From contig NC_080077.1 of assembly GCF_949987535.1 (NCBI RefSeq), positions 37,900,561 to 37,964,560 on the forward strand: a stretch of DNA of 64,000 nt. The letters are read 5' to 3'. The stretch comes from Balaenoptera acutorostrata (Eukaryota > Chordata > Mammalia > Artiodactyla > Balaenopteridae). The notes below the pieces were generated by a model. It searched no databases. It had not been told where the DNA came from and saw only the letters and a list, made by a program, of their open reading frames with translations. Positions 25,370-39,125 of this stretch are shown piece by piece. Within the stretch, counting starts at the first letter, position 1, and each line of letters opens with the position of its first letter. Position numbers and translations under genes: made by a program.

Positions 25370-26250
25370 AACCATTTCCACACTAGTGCAGACCACTGTC
25401 ATCTCTGCCCTGGACTGCTGCAGACGCCTCCTAACCCATTTCCCTGCTTCTCTTCCTGCCACCTCACCCCCCAAACACAGTTTATACTCCACACTGAAGC
25501 CAGACTCTTTTCGGAGCATTAATTATCATTTGACAGCTCTACTAAACTTTCCAATGACTTCTTATTACAGTTGGAATAAAGCACCAGTTCCACAGAGGGG
25601 CATCACAGCTGTACGTGATCTGACCCACATCTCCCTCGATGAGCCATCTCTGACCAGGCTCCCTCTGTTCCCTGTTCTTGAGACACAGCACGCCCGTGGG
25701 TCTGGCTTTGCAGAGGGATGCTCCGTCCAGCTGCGCGTGGTGCTCTGCTCTGTACTGAAGCCTCTGTTCCAGACTCTGGCTCACCATCCAGCTCTCACCT
25801 CTCTACCTGTATTTGCCATACTGTCCTTCCCAACCCCTCTCTCTAGCCATGGTGACTTGCACGCCCTCCCTCTTTATTTCCACAAATGTAATTTTGAGTG
25901 TGTATGTGTGCTTGCTCACCCCATCTCACTTGGAGACACGCCCCACCCCTAACTCCCTTCTACTCTCCCTGTGCAACAACCACCACTTTTTAGATACTAG
26001 CCAAGTTCCAACTTTTTCTACTCCAATAAACACAGCTTTCTCTTCCTAGAACCACTTAAGTCAACAATCAGCATCACACAATGTAATTATAAACTTTCCC
26101 TAATATTTGCTGGACAGCTTACTTTTTCACCTATTGAATTTCTAAACTCGCTGAGGATGAATCATAGACTACCCTGTCTCTTCTCATAGTGATCAGCATA
26201 GCTCTAAACAAATATTTTGTGCTCAGTAAATGTTTTTAAGAGAATAAGAA
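25370..26250 (+). repeat. L2 (sense), long fragment
   Basis: 'tcatctctgccctggactgc', 'agacgcctcctaacccattt', 'acagttggaataaagcacca', and the 3' end 'atattttgtgctcagtaaat' follow L2 order. The 188-codon frame at 25386-25952 begins at a GTG, lies within this repeat and is not taken as a gene. Confidence 0.6.
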
Positions 26251-27532
26251 TGCTCTAGTTCCCCCTCCCCTTTGATTCCCTTAAACCTACTGAGTGCTAG
26301 AGAACAGATCTTCTACAGTGTGACTACAGCGAAAGAAAGGAAAGTCTTGTCCACTTGAAAAGATTTCTCTATGTAAAGTTCTCTGCAACTCACCAATTAT
26401 CTAGTAGAACTTTTTTTGTCGTGTGTTTTTCCAGAAGTGGTGATGAGATGATTAATAGTAATTCTTCCATCTTGTCTCAGCTACAGTCTTATGATCAGAA
26501 GCAGATGCTTTATACCTGACTGTGCAGGGTTAAGGGTAGGGTTATGGTCCCAGATCAGTGTCCTTAACCAGCCTGTGATGAGACCTCCTGCTTTACCTTG
26601 ACCTCATTAGCACCCTGAGCAAACCAACAAGGTTTTGTCCAATCCATCTAGATTATAACAAGCCAAAAGAATCCAGAAGTTCCAGTGATTTTTTTAACAT
26701 CTGAATCTTAATTTTATTGTATTAATTAATGATACAAAACATCTTATCATCACTAATAGAATTAATAATAATTGCGAAAGCAATGTGTTAGAACCAGCTT
26801 TCTTATTTCTAAAAATCTTTGTTCAGCATTTAGTGACACTGGGTCTCTAAGGTCTATGTTCAATTTATTTTGATATACTGCTTGAAAAAGCACCACACAC
26901 AGACGCAGAGAGGCAAAAAAAAAAAAAAAAAATACCTGTTGCCTGGGCTTACTAAATTATTATACTTATTTTTACACCTCATCTACCAAGTATTCAAAGA
27001 TTGCTGATGAAATTCAGCTAGTAGATGTACATCTTCCCTAATGTCAATCAACTATTCTTGCAGCTAATCATAAAGTGCTATTTTTTAAACAAGTGGGTCA
27101 AAACTCTCTGAAGCAATTCATTTGGGTAATTTTCAAGCAAGATTGAAAATTCTATTTCCAAATTTTGTAAGTTTGTAGTGATTTTTAAAGAGAAAAGCAT
27201 ATCTGGACAAACAGTATTTTTCAGAAATCCTAAAAACTGAAGAAAAAAAAAAGAAGCAAACTCTTGGGAAAAGAATTACTATTGTTTCAAATGTTTCTTT
27301 TCAAGCATTCCTCTAAACCCTCCCTTTATCCTAAGGGTGAAGCCCTCAGTGACTCACAAAGTGACATATTAAAAACTAACAACAGAAAAAAGGTAAGCTC
27401 AAGGGACATCTATTTTAGGTTGATTCAAACTAAACCTGGAATACATGAATTTACCTGAATGACTATACTTAGATTTTTACAAATCAAGATCAGCAAATAA
27501 TCTTCTTGTAACACACAAATAAACTTGAGACG

Positions 27533-27534
<2 letters not shown>

Positions 27535-27564
<30 letters not shown>
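27535..27564. repeat. (CA)15 microsatellite
   Basis: An uninterrupted CA run of 30 bases, probably length-polymorphic. Confidence 0.97.
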
Positions 27565-27569
<5 letters not shown>

Positions 27570-29040
27570 AACATAAAGCACCAGCACACTGAACACACAG
27601 AATATTTCTCTTATTTTTAGGAGCCTATTATTTTCAAAATGTTTCTTTCACAAACAAACAATCTTGAGGAGGAAAAATGGTAATATAAGAAAAAAAACAC
27701 TAAAGTTAATAGTAAGACTAGTTAAAAGTAGGATTAAATTAGAACTCTTGGGATTGCACCCATCATTTCCCACCAAGGGCATCTCTAGCAGAAGAATAAA
27801 CCCCCCCTACTCTCTATAGAACTAATGAAAGAAACTCACTTTCCCTACCGAGGTCATATGCTCATACAAACATGGTACACTATGATCTAGCCATATCAAA
27901 GTCATTTCTGATTTGACCCAACAGCTCTACTTAGACATAAACTAATAATAAACTAAACTGTAAACATTAGGAAAAATGGCATTATCAAAGGAAACAAAAC
28001 ACTAGTGAAATACTATGACCAATTGTTTTATTTTACCTGCTGTTTTAAATTGTTAAGCAACCAGAGGAAAAAGCTGCGGTGATTTAACTTGCCTCTTACA
28101 TCTTGGAGATTCAGGAACACTGAATATGTCCAATAATCAAGTGAGGCAATAAGGCAAGAATCAACACCACAAAAAGGGAAGTAATTTGCTAGGTAGCCTA
28201 TAATTAGCCTCTGAATCTTACAGTAGAGAATATCATTGAGGCAAACAGCTTAGGAAGATTTAAAAAGGGATCAGTCATTCACATGAATGCATAAGCGCAG
28301 AATTTAGTTACCTCAGCTGGGGGAAAAGAAAAAGGCCCATCATAAAAGCAATACACCTCCTTTGTTTCAGGGTGCACATATCCTCAACCAGGAAGAGATT
28401 TCTGAACACAACATGTTTGGTTCTGGAAACGTAAGGCTTACCTATTTGAGAGGACGTTAATCAAATGATAAAATCCGCCAAATTGGAATATCATAAACAA
28501 TAAAAAACCAACAGTGGGTCAATTTAACAAAGGTTAACTAGGGTGGTTAATGCTTAGGTATCATTAAATATAATTTCTGTATAGAATATCCCTGGACTAC
28601 AAAAACTATCTGTTACACCAACTCTCTTTATTCAGCAAGGTATTCAACCTTTTCAAATAATATTTTAACCTCTAATGAAGCTAAAGTTTTGATATAATGG
28701 AAATTACATTACGTAGAATAATTTTAAGTGGTGTTAATAATTAGAAGCTGACCCTGATCTCAAGATATTTCAGTTACAATGGAATTATCTAAGATATTTA
28801 ATTTTAAAAGGGAACAACTTTTATGTAAGCTTTACTTAAAACTAAATGAAGCTTTACTGTTAAATTATTCAAGGATAAAGCCCAAAAAGACCCACAACAC
28901 CAAAGTATAAAATCAATATAATGATATGAATAGGAAATATGTAATTAAATGATTGAAAAGACATGAAATTAAAAAAAAAAATTAAAATTCAGGCTCAAAA
29001 CCTTTACTACCTAAATTCACAACATTCCTGATTTTTGTCT
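27565..29040. other. Non-coding DNA, nothing recognised
   Basis: AT-rich intronic-type sequence. No gene or confident repeat was recognised. Confidence 0.4.
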
Positions 29041-29046
29041 GAAGTA

Positions 29047-29555
29047 GTGTGGTGGATTAAAAATATGGCCCCAAATTCTTTTACATGTTCACAAAAAAAG
29101 CTGGGGTCTAAGTCTCTTCCCATTGAATCTAGGCAGCCTATGAAAGCACCTCCTTTGCCCTGGTGATGCTGAGTGACTTCCAAAGTTAAGACAGAAAAGA
29201 TCATGCAGCTTCCACCTGGCTTACTTGAGACTCTTGCCCCAGGGGAAGCCAGCCTCCATGTAAGAAGCCCACTTCCCTGAGACTATCTTGCTGTCAAGGC
29301 CACATGTAGGCACTTCTGTACACAGCCGCAGCTGAGCATCCTGACAAAGGCCAGCCAGCATCAGCTGACAGCCAAGTGAGCAAGCTGACATCTGACTACA
29401 ACTGCATGAGAAGCCCCAAGTGTGAACTGACCAGCTGAGCCCTTCCCAAATTCCTGACCCACCTGCCATGATCAAAAAAAAAAAAAAAAATGGTTGTCTT
29501 AAGTCCCCAGGTTCCAGAGGAATTTGTTAAGCAGAAGACATAGTAACCAGAAAAG
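29047..29555 (+). repeat. MaLR (MLT1-like) solo LTR
   Basis: 'tgtggtggattaaaaatatg', 'gccccaaattcttttacatg' at the left and 'ggttgtcttaagtccccagg', 'aatttgttaagcagaagaca' at the right are typical of an ERVL-MaLR LTR. There is no internal retroviral gene region, so it is a solo LTR. The exact subfamily is uncertain. Confidence 0.55.
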
Positions 29556-29739
29556 GTTTTATAATTAAAGAAGCATCTCAGTGATAGGTGGGATGCCAGG
29601 ATAAGGACTCAGGCCATAGCATTCTGTTGCATTAAAATTTTAAATCTATTGTGAAATAAGATATCAAAAATTCAGGTTCAAAAATCTTACCTTATTTTTC
29701 CTACCAACCTAAACTTACTATAATTTACTATCAATCATT

Positions 29740-30180
29740 CACTCAGTCTTTTAACAAATACTTACTGAGCACCTATTCTATTCTGGGCTCCATGCTAAAT
29801 GCTAGTTATAAAAGCAGCTCAAATAATAGTGGGGAAGGGGAGATAATTAGTCAAACATCAAATAATCACACAAACATATAATTACAAAAGGGGATAAAGA
29901 TACAATGGCTGCAGAGTAAAAAGGACTCTAAAAGCATAAACGGCAGGACTGATTCAGTCTGGAGACCCAAGGATGGCTGACATCTGAAAGAAGAGGAAAA
30001 TTAACAGAGGGAAGGCTACACGTCTGATACACGTCTGATGTAGACCTGGAGGGACAGAGAAGAGACTGAAGAGAGCAGAGGCCAAACCTCATCATCAGTG
30101 TTATGAACTGGAATCTTTCTGTACAGCAATGGGAAGGTCTTGTAGGTGTTTAAGCAAGATAATGAAATGTTGAGATTTTC
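29740..30180 (-). repeat. L2 fragment (antisense)
   Basis: 'aacaaatacttactgagcac', 'ctattctattctgggctcca' and 'aatgggaaggtcttgtaggt' are antisense L2. A tandem 11-mer ACACGTCTGAT lies near 30019-30041. Confidence 0.55.
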
Positions 30181-30279
30181 ACTTTAAATACCAACTTGGC
30201 TATCTATTCTCATACTCTGTATATTGACAACTAGCCTCTGATTTATTAATTATTTATAGACTAACTACATAAGTCCACT

Positions 30280-31550
30280 ATACAAATACTCATTTCATGT
30301 GTACAATATGCCAACCAAGAGCTAAGAAATCAATCAAAAAAAATGAATAAGGTTTCTGCATGCATCAAGCTCTACAGTCTAATGGGAGCATAGAGCAGGA
30401 AACAGGTGATTTATATATAGTGAAATGAGAAGAATCTTATAGTGAGTCAAAGAGTTGTCACAGAATATAGGAAGGATGCTTAATCCAGATATAGGGGGGC
30501 AAGAAGAATTCTCAAAGGAAAAAATGTCTAAGCTAAGATAGAAGAATGAATCAGTGTGAAAGAGGCAAACAGAGTTGGGGGAGTGTGGGAAAAAAAGTAG
30601 ACCCCCCCCCAAGACAGAACCTAATGTCACTAAACTAAAGGATCATAATTAAGAGTGTCATAGAGTGCTCAAGGAACAAAAAGAAGTTTAATATGGCTAT
30701 AGGCTTAGGGGGGGTACTTGATGAGAAACAAAGTTAAGAGTGGTAAACAGGAGTTAGATCACTCAGGCACATGTAAATCATGTTTAGATTCTATTCTACA
30801 AGCAACAGGCAGACTGAAAGGCAAAGAAGGGGAATGCTAAGACCAGTCGTGCATTTTATAAGACAATGCTGACTGTAGTGTGAAGGACAGACTGGAAATG
30901 GTCAAGATTGGAGCACTAGGACCAAGCAGGAAGCTGTGGTTGGAATCCAGGAGAGAAATGGTGGAGGCCTGAGCAAATGCCAGTAGAAATGAAGAAAAGT
31001 AGAGTAGAGAAAATATAAAAATAATTTCAGGAGGTAGAACTGAAAGAACTTGGTGATTAATTAGATCTGGGGGGTGAGGGAGAGGAAGAATTCAGGGACG
31101 ATGCCCAAGTTTCTGGCCTGGGTATAACTGATGGAAACACAGAAGCCCAAAGGAAGGGCAAAGCTTTAGGGGTGTGGGAAGGAAGAGGAGGAAAGGGAGA
31201 TTTCATCCTGAGAGGTTTAAGGTGGCTGTGGGTAGTACATGCAGGTGGCAATGTCGAGGAGACGAACAGCTACCTGGTACTGCAGGTGAGAAGAGTCATC
31301 CGGGCTAGAGACAAAGATTTGGAAGTCAAGAGCATATAGGTGTTACCTAAAACCATGGGAGAGGATGACATGGCCCCACGACTAGTACACAGTGTGAGGA
31401 GAGGAGAGAGACGGTTTAATATAGGACCATGTAGACACCAACATTAAGCGATGGTAACATAAGAAAAAGCTCAAACGGAAACAAGAAGGAATGGCCAAGA
31501 GAATTAGGAAGGAAACGGGAGAGTGTGCTGCCATTAAAACTTAATAGTAG
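30280..31550 (-). repeat. L2 long fragment (antisense)
   Basis: The order of motifs is that of antisense L2: 'tcatgtttagattctattct', 'agacaatgctgactgtagtg', 'gatgcccaagtttctggcct', 'tgagaggtttaaggtggctg', 'gcatataggtgttacctaaa', 'aatggccaagagaattagga'. A C-run lies at 30602-30611. Confidence 0.55.
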
Positions 31551-31799
31551 GTCAAATCATAGCTCCTCTAAACTAAACTCCTCTTGATTTTTGTACATGA
31601 AGATGAGGCTGACTTTGGTAGAAATCTTTCTCTGGATCTAAATCTGGGCAAGAGAATTCCACTTCCTCAAAACATGTAATTAAGTTTCTTCTTGGACTGG
31701 AAGACTTGTGATTTTGTACAATACAAACTTAAAAGAAAAATGAAATAAATATATATTTAACCTATAAATAAGATAATAAATGCAAAGACTGTAAAAAGA

Positions 31800-31925
31800 C
31801 CTTGGGTTTTAGAGCCAAATGGACCTGAATTGAAATCTCATCTTTGCCATTTCCTAGCTGTGTGATTTAGGGCGAGTTATTTAATCTCTCTAACCTTGAG
31901 TTTCCTCACATAACATTCTACTACC
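31800..31925 (+). repeat. MIR SINE (sense)
   Basis: 'agagccaaatggacctgaat', 'tttcctagctgtgtgattta', 'gttatttaatctctctaacc' and 'ttgagtttcctcacat' are the MIR core in order. Confidence 0.85.
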
Positions 31926-32159
31926 TACAGTACAGAAATTGAACTGTTCCTGTTTTCTTGAACCCATTCTAATCAGAAAGCCACCCCCACCAGTGCCAAT
32001 GAAAACAGCACTGTTCACACTTACAAATAATCTCCTTGTTGGGAAATCCAATGGTCAATTTTAATCTTTATCCTGCTGAAAATATCGGAAGCATTAGACA
32101 AAAATGATGACTCTTTCTTTTTTAAAACATCACCTTTGTTTGGCCTTTGGGTAACCACT

Positions 32160-33380
32160 CTGCCTTGGTTTTCTTCTTGCCTATCTGGCCCTCTCCCTTT
32201 CAGACTTTTTGCTGGTTCTTTCATACGTCCCAGACTCTATATCTGCAAACACTGGTATGCCCAGACTCAGTCCTCAATCCTTCCCTATCAACTATCATGC
32301 CCCAGGTGACCTCATCTGGTCTCATGGCTTTAAATATCATCTATATGTCAAAAATGTTCAAATTTACATCTTCTTAAGATCGCTCTGCTGAATGCCACAC
32401 ACCAACTGCCTATTCAACATCCTTTTATGAATGTCTAAATACCTTTTCAAACTTAGCATGAACTCCTGATTCTCCTTAAAACTAGTCCTCCTACAGTATT
32501 CCTCACCTTATTAAATAACAAACCCATTCTTCTAATTGCTTGGGCTCAAAACCTGAATCATCCTGGACTCTTTTTTTCTCTCATCCCACACCCAATCATC
32601 AGCACATTCTGTCAGCTCTATTGTCACAATATATTCAAAATTCCACCAGTGCAAACCAAATTAACCTCTATCACCCTAGTCTGAACGGTCACACCTCCCC
32701 TCTGGCTTACTGCCATAGTCTTCTAACTGGTCTTTTTACTTCCATTCTTGACTCGCATAGTATATTCTCCACAGAGAGCCAGAGTACTTTCTCATAAAGG
32801 TAAAGTCATATCTGATTAGCTCAAAACCATCTTACAGCTTCCGATCTCATTCAGAGGAAATGCAAATTCTCTATGGCCTTAAAGCCCTTTCCGATCAGCT
32901 TTTCCCACTCTTCCTGCTGGTTTCTTCTTATCGCTCACCACCTCATTCCCTATGCTTCAGCCGCATGGATCTTTTTGCCATTCCTGGAACCCCCCCAAGT
33001 ATGCTCCTGTCTCTGGAACTTTATACTTGCTGTTCCCTTAGATATCCTCATGGTTTGCTCTCTCACGGCCGTCAGAAAGATCTCTGCTCAAAAGTCACCT
33101 TGTAAAATAAACCCTCCCTGACAACTCCTAAAAACACTATAAATATATAAAGAAAAACCTCCTCCCCAATATTTCTTATCACCCTTCCCTTGTTTTTCTT
33201 TCTCTATAGCCCTTATTATCTCCTAATATACTAAATAATTTACTTATTTTATTATCAATCTCTCCCCAGCCTAGTATATAAACTCCATGAAGTAAGGGGC
33301 TTTATCTGTTACTGTTCTCTGTATCCCCAGCACCCCCAACAGTGTCTCATATGTAATAAGTATTTAATATGTAAGGGAAT
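32160..33380 (+). repeat. L2 (sense), about 1.2 kb with 3' end
   Basis: 'catcctggactctttttttc', 'tcatctgatt'-type text, 'ctatggccttaaagcccttt', 'ctcaaaagtcaccttgtaaa', 'ataaactccatgaagtaagg' and 'gtatccccagcacccccaac' run in L2 order to the 3' end. Frames such as 32540-32797 are ORF relics of this repeat at best. Confidence 0.75.
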
Positions 33381-33389
33381 TAAAATTAA

Positions 33390-34720
33390 ATAATAAAACG
33401 TGTAAAAATGCTTGGAATATAGATGCTCAATTAATGGTTGTTATTATTTGTGGAAACTCAAGTGTAATTACCCAAAATTGATAGGGCAAATAGTACTGAT
33501 AACATTGAAAGAGAATATTATTCTAGGAATTAATTGTCCTGCAGACACTGAATTTTTGTTTTAAGACAGAACTTGATTTGGGAAGGTTCATTTCGTTTAT
33601 CACATAAAACCCTTCTGACACAGTGCATTTGAACAAAAAAACCCAATTCTTTGAAAGTATCATAACTTTAAAGATTTGCCACATTGTCAAGAATGATCCA
33701 AAACAAACTTAGCAAAATTATGTTTTCTTTTAAGCAAAGGTAATAAATATTTTGAAAGAAGCAAAGTATTAACTAATTTCTATTTATCACAATTACAAAG
33801 AACTCTGAGAAATGTTTATTAAGAAAAAAGTAATGAGTGGATTTATTACTTTGAAATAAACATAATAGGAGGAATAGTAATATGCTTACTAAAAGGTTAA
33901 CTGGTATTCCAGAATCGGCTTAAGAAAATCCTCCCAGAAAGGCAGCAGAAGAGGGGAGACCCACAGCTGTCTGAGATCTTAAAGGAAAGCTTATTTATGC
34001 TTGGAAGACAAAGCTTGGAAGAAACACTGCCAGCTAGTCTCTAAGATGGCTCCTTGGGGGCATTTAATACATTTATAGATTATCTCATGGTCCTTGACAC
34101 ACAGGTACTCAATAAGTGTTTGTTAAATGTGTAAATGGTACATTAACAAATGAAAAAGTTAATTATAAGAAATTATGACTCAAGTAGCTGTCTACATCCC
34201 CATCACAAACTCTTAACGAAAAGCTGGGAGCTGAAGTCCTAACGTTCTCCTTTTGCCGTCTCTCACATGAGGAGTAAGGAAGAGCCTTCAAGTGTAAAAG
34301 CTGAGCTCTATCTACTCTAGGAGAAAAAAAAAAAAATCACTACTGTAAAGGTTTCAGTTGACGCCCGAGGTAAGTAGTACTAGTCATGTTATTTGAGATC
34401 TTGTAGGCAGTGGAGCACAATGCAGGGTTTCTCCACGTGGTGTCGTCATCTCCAGATGCTGGAAGCGACGGGAAGGAAGACACCCAGGCAGTGCCTGGAC
34501 CAGGTCCTGCTGGCCCAGAGATGAACCTTTGATAGGGGATTGATTTCTCCACAGAAATCAAGTACTACTTAAAATCAAATTTTGAAAAGTAAGAGAAAAA
34601 AGAAATTACTAAAGAGAAATGAAGAAATTATTAAAAGAGATATCAGTAAAGAGTCAGAAGAGGAAAATAAGTAAGTCCATGAGTCAGGAAGGTATAAGAG
34701 CAAATGTTACCACAGCCCCC
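33390..34720. other. Non-coding DNA with a short L2 tail
   Basis: No gene was recognised. A short L2-like tail ('cacaggtactcaataagtgt', 'ttgttaaatg') lies at about 34060-34135. Confidence 0.4.
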
Positions 34721-34721
34721 C

Positions 34722-34724
<3 letters not shown>

Positions 34725-34758
<34 letters not shown>
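34725..34758. repeat. (AC)17 microsatellite
   Basis: An uninterrupted AC run of 34 bases. Confidence 0.97.
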
Positions 34759-34759
<1 letters not shown>

Positions 34760-34760
<1 letters not shown>

Positions 34761-36830
34761 ATTCTGTACACAAAAAAATAAGCTTACATATGCCTGAATT
34801 CTCACTTTTCAAATTCTCAGAGTGATTTAACAGAGGTCAGTCTCTTTTATTCTTCACATTTTTAAGACTACCAAAATCACACCTGGCATGATAGGATCTG
34901 TAAATTACCTGTGTGAAGACGGCTGCATGCAAACTCCATATTGAACGGGACAGATTCTAAAAATATCCAGGTTGTTTTAAGGTTTAAAGGGAAAAAGTAG
35001 GTTACACTTTTACCCATAAAAGTCTGGATGACTCAGAGTTTAATAATAGGATACAGAAGCTTTCATCCCTAGGTCACTGATTCGAGGGTGACTATGGAAG
35101 ACAGTCATTCTAGGACATTACCATCTAGCAGCTGTTTTGTTCACAAACTGCAGAAGAAATGTGTTGCTTGTCTCTATTAATACTCATTTGACAGGTGTGT
35201 ACATTCCAAGTCATATGCATCTGCCAATCGCGAGCACTTTGAAGCAGAGTGATGAAAGCTGCAACAGCTGTTACCTTTAGAAAGCCCTTAGCATGCCCAA
35301 TTCTCTTCTTTCTTTATGTAAAGTACTAAATATTAATATTTCACATCATAACATATTTTACTGTCTCAAACCAAAATCATAAAAGAAAGATACCTGTGGA
35401 GGATTTTTGAAATGAGTGCAATATCCTTCTATGAAACAAGGAAAGCAACAATCTTTCCTCCTAGAAAATGTGGTAAAGGCCAAACCAGCTGAGGTCAGTA
35501 CTCAGAATGGCCCAGCGACCTGCAGGAGACTGCAGACATCCCTGGGATTGTGTGCTCTAAGCCATGGTCATACATGCACACTTAGGTTACTAGGAAACGT
35601 ACTTCTAAAATTTATGTACCAAAGATTTATGTACCCAGGCAACACAAACCAGTTAAACTCCCACTATCTCCATCATGGTACTCTAGAGCCTTTAAGTAAC
35701 TCCCTTATGTAAGTGCCAAAGATTATAATGTATCAGTTCAATCCTTCACCATGGCAACTGGAAACTGGATGGTACCTATCGGCCAGTAAAGTCATTCCAC
35801 TAAGAAGGATTCTCCAACAGCCCCAGTCACAGTGATAACTGAAGAAGAATTATGTTTTGAAAAACTAAAACTATTATTTTTAAACCACAGTATGGAGGTA
35901 TTTAAGTCACCACCCTATGTCTGCACTGAAATAATGAAGACACCTATCTATCAGCCTTTGCCACACATTCAGTCCACGGCACTAATGGAAATAAGATTTA
36001 TCATCTAAAAACCTGCATTCCTGTCTTCCAACTTTGTACCTTCTTTCAAAGAACTCAGCATCTCCTTTTAGAAGAATATTAATTTAACCAGGCAATATTC
36101 CAACTCACATTTAGTATGCATTTTTAATGTTTGCATAAAATGCTTAATAGGGACTCTGCTTTGTTTTCTTAAATGATGTTAAATAATACACTATTTGGCA
36201 CAGATCCAAAAGATGATGAAAAAAGTCACTAATAACTTTTTATTTCAAATATATCATTTTACTTTAAAAGGTCTTAAAGAGTCTTGCATGTTCAAGCTTG
36301 ACAGATTTACTTCTGTCAAAACCAAGAAGCCTTATAAAATGAGAAAGAGGGCACTCTCCATGCCCTTTGACCTGGTTCAGTAATGCAACAAAACAACTCT
36401 GCAGTTTGATTTTATTTTGCTTTAGAATTGGTGTGTCATTACAGATCATGGTCTGCAATCCCATTTCATTGATGAGGAAATTAAGACACAGAGAGGTTAA
36501 GTGATGTGGAAACACAGCCTCTTTAAGTAGAAGGGACCTTATCATTAACACAGATCAGAATTATAACCACAGGCCTAGTTTTATGCAAGTGAAAGAAATG
36601 CCATTTTTGTATAAGCTAAGAGTTTGTTTTAAAACTCTTTAATTCTAAGTTTAATAACAAACTTAGCAAACCTATTATTTTTGTCTACTTTAAGTCTTTG
36701 TCTTTTGTCTTAAACATCAAGAATCTCAGAGTAGAATTCAGTGCTCAAGCAGATCACCTCCTTCTAGCCGTGGTTTCTGGGGGCAGTTTCATCATCTCTT
36801 TGTCGCTCAGCTCTTCATAAACTCAATAAC
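34760..36830. other. Non-coding DNA, nothing firmly recognised
   Basis: No exon or RNA gene was found. A short antisense MIR-like piece ('tgatgaggaaattaagacac', 'agagaggttaagtgatgtgg') lies at about 36465-36515. Confidence 0.4.
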
Positions 36831-36834
36831 TAAT

Positions 36835-37205
36835 TAGTTGAGCATCTGTTATGTGTCAGACAACATTCTAGGTGCCAAAGCCACAGTAGGGAACAAATCA
36901 TGTGAAAACTCCTGTCTTCATGGAAATCAACTGCATAAGTACAAGACAGAGTATTTTTATCACTATGGAGAAAATAAATAGCTGGAACGGAGATCTAGAG
37001 TGTTGGGTGAGGCTCAACTTTGGGTGACCACCAAAAAGGTGGTCAGTGAAGGTCACACAGGCGACATCTGCATACAGACCTGAAAGGGAGAAGGGGAAGG
37101 AGTAAGCAAGGGGATGGGGGGTGGGGGGGACTCCAGGGGGATAGTCCAGGCACAAGGAACAACACACACAAAGCCCTGAAGTGGAAGCATGCCTGGCCTG
37201 CATGA
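36835..37205 (-). repeat. L2 3' fragment (antisense)
   Basis: 'gagcatctgttatgtgtcag', 'acaacattctaggtgccaaa', 'cctgtcttcatggaaatcaa' and 'acacaaagccctgaagtgga' are antisense L2. Confidence 0.65.
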
Positions 37206-38040
37206 TTCATCTTTTTGTTGTTGTTTATTATTTCAAATAAAGTATATTTTTTCCTTATTAAAAGTTCTGTCAAATACTTTAGAAGAAGGTCAGGAACATA
37301 CATACAATCCTAAATACTGCTGATAACCTTCAGATACTATGTTACTTCAGAGGAGCTTTTCGCAGTTGTGCACGGCAATGATTCTTCACTCACCTTGCCA
37401 CCCTCCCACTCCCCACCCCCATTCCTTCTCTTTCTCCACTGGAGATCAAAACACTGACTTCCTAAAACTAACTTATGGAGGCAAAAAAAATTTTGCTTTG
37501 GGGAAAGGACCCACCTTAAGGGAATCAAACTGCAGAGTACCCCAACCTATAATGACCACCTCTCTTGAACTCCCAGCCCTTAAGAGTAAGTGCTACATGA
37601 TATTGTTACTCTGTTTACATCTTATTATATGCTACCTTGTTCTTGTGTACACGTCTTGTATACACACAAGGGGACTTCCTTGGAGCCCGGCCCATACCTT
37701 GGGAATGTCTGAATCCCACCACAGGGCTTTGCACATGGATGGCACCATATCTGTTGGGCTGTTTGACAGTGATGTCATAGAAACCGACACAATGAACAGC
37801 AGGCTTTCCTCCTTTTTCAAGTATCTGTCTGCCGATAAAGCATGAAAGAGACATCACAGTCTCTCACAGGCGTTTGGATAACCTCAGCCATCTTGGCCAA
37901 GTCACTGTTTGTGTAGCATTCCATTCTGTCTAAATTCCCCTTTGCGTTTGCCGTTGGGCACGTTACACACTTTCAGTCTAGACACAAGCATGGATTAGCC
38001 ACAATACACAGAGGAACTGCACCGTGTGAAATCCTCTTCA
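37206..38040. other. Non-coding DNA, nothing recognised
   Basis: A 168-codon frame (37339-37845 plus) has no recognisable domain and a mixed composition; it is not taken as a gene. Confidence 0.35.
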
Positions 38041-38044
38041 GTTC

Positions 38045-38360
38045 GCTTCAGCCAATGTTATTAAACACTATTACGGGAAAGGATACCAACATGAAACTAC
38101 CAGACACAGGGGCTGTAAAACCCTGTCCATACAGTCTAGCCAGACAAACAGACACATATGGAACAACTTCAGTGCATGCAAGACATGCAGAAGTATTTTG
38201 AAAGTATACAAGCAGTGGCCTGGAGGTGAGGTAAGGCTTCACAGAAAAGTTGGCACCTGAACAGCCAGAGTTTTGAAAGATGAATAGGCGTAGGACAATC
38301 AGACACGGGATCAAAGGGCATTCCGGATTGTGCAAAACACTGGAAGAAACATAACAGACT
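38045..38360 (-). repeat. L2-like relic (antisense)
   Basis: 'aggcttcacagaaaagttgg', 'agttttgaaagatgaatagg', 'caaagggcattccggattg' fit the antisense L2 pattern of 'increase in group, then fossil spacer' text. It is strongly diverged. Confidence 0.4.
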
Positions 38361-39125
38361 GAAAACTGCTGGAAGGACGCATTCACCACCAGGGAAGGAA
38401 AGCCGGTCTACTGCACTCTTAAACTTTCCAAGAAAAAAAACAAGTTTTCAAATAAAGAGCTGAGGAGGAAAGTTTCACCAGCACTTGTTTTGTTAAGCCT
38501 CTTAGCCTTGCTTTGCTTTGTTTTGCTCTTTCTGTTTTGTTCCCTCTCAGAGAAATAAAGCACTCTGCTGGCATAAAACTTCAGTGAGAGAAAGTACTTC
38601 AACTTTACTAAGGAAAAAGAAACTGAAAAGCGGACCAGGGCCAAGGAATAAATAAATGAATAACACTTTTTCTGGATTATTTAAATGGAGCAAAATTTCA
38701 AATTCGGTATCATTCATTGCAACTCTTCTCTCCACCAACTCAATACATATTTATTTTATACCCACTATTTGTTAGTTTCTGGGATACCAGGCCTCTGAGG
38801 CACTCTCATTGCCCTCCTCTTTGAGCAAGCTCCTTGCTTGCAATCTAATAAAAGAAAGAGCAGAAGGCAATTCACTTGTACCCTGTTCCTTCTATGGTTG
38901 CCAATCAAAGCTCGAAGCTCAAGCAGAGTTAAATTCCAGTCAAGTTAACCAGCGAAGACAAACACACTTAAACCAACAACCGAGATGTAAGAAACTGATA
39001 GAGGTCCTCCATAAGGGTGTTCATCACCCCTTCCTGTGAGCAGGGAGCTGGCGAGCTGGACTTCCTGGCCAGTGATTTGGAATGCTGAATGGAGGACAGG
39101 GGAGGGACAGAGGGGCTGGGGTTAC

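Noticed and set aside
25386..25952. 188-codon plus-strand frame
   Set aside because: Begins at GTG, lies in an L2 repeat and shows no domain.
32540..33121. Several 80-codon frames
   Set aside because: They fall inside sense L2 sequence and overlap one another in different frames.
37339..37845. 168-codon plus-strand frame
   Set aside because: No recognisable domain, motifs or splice context. Likely chance.
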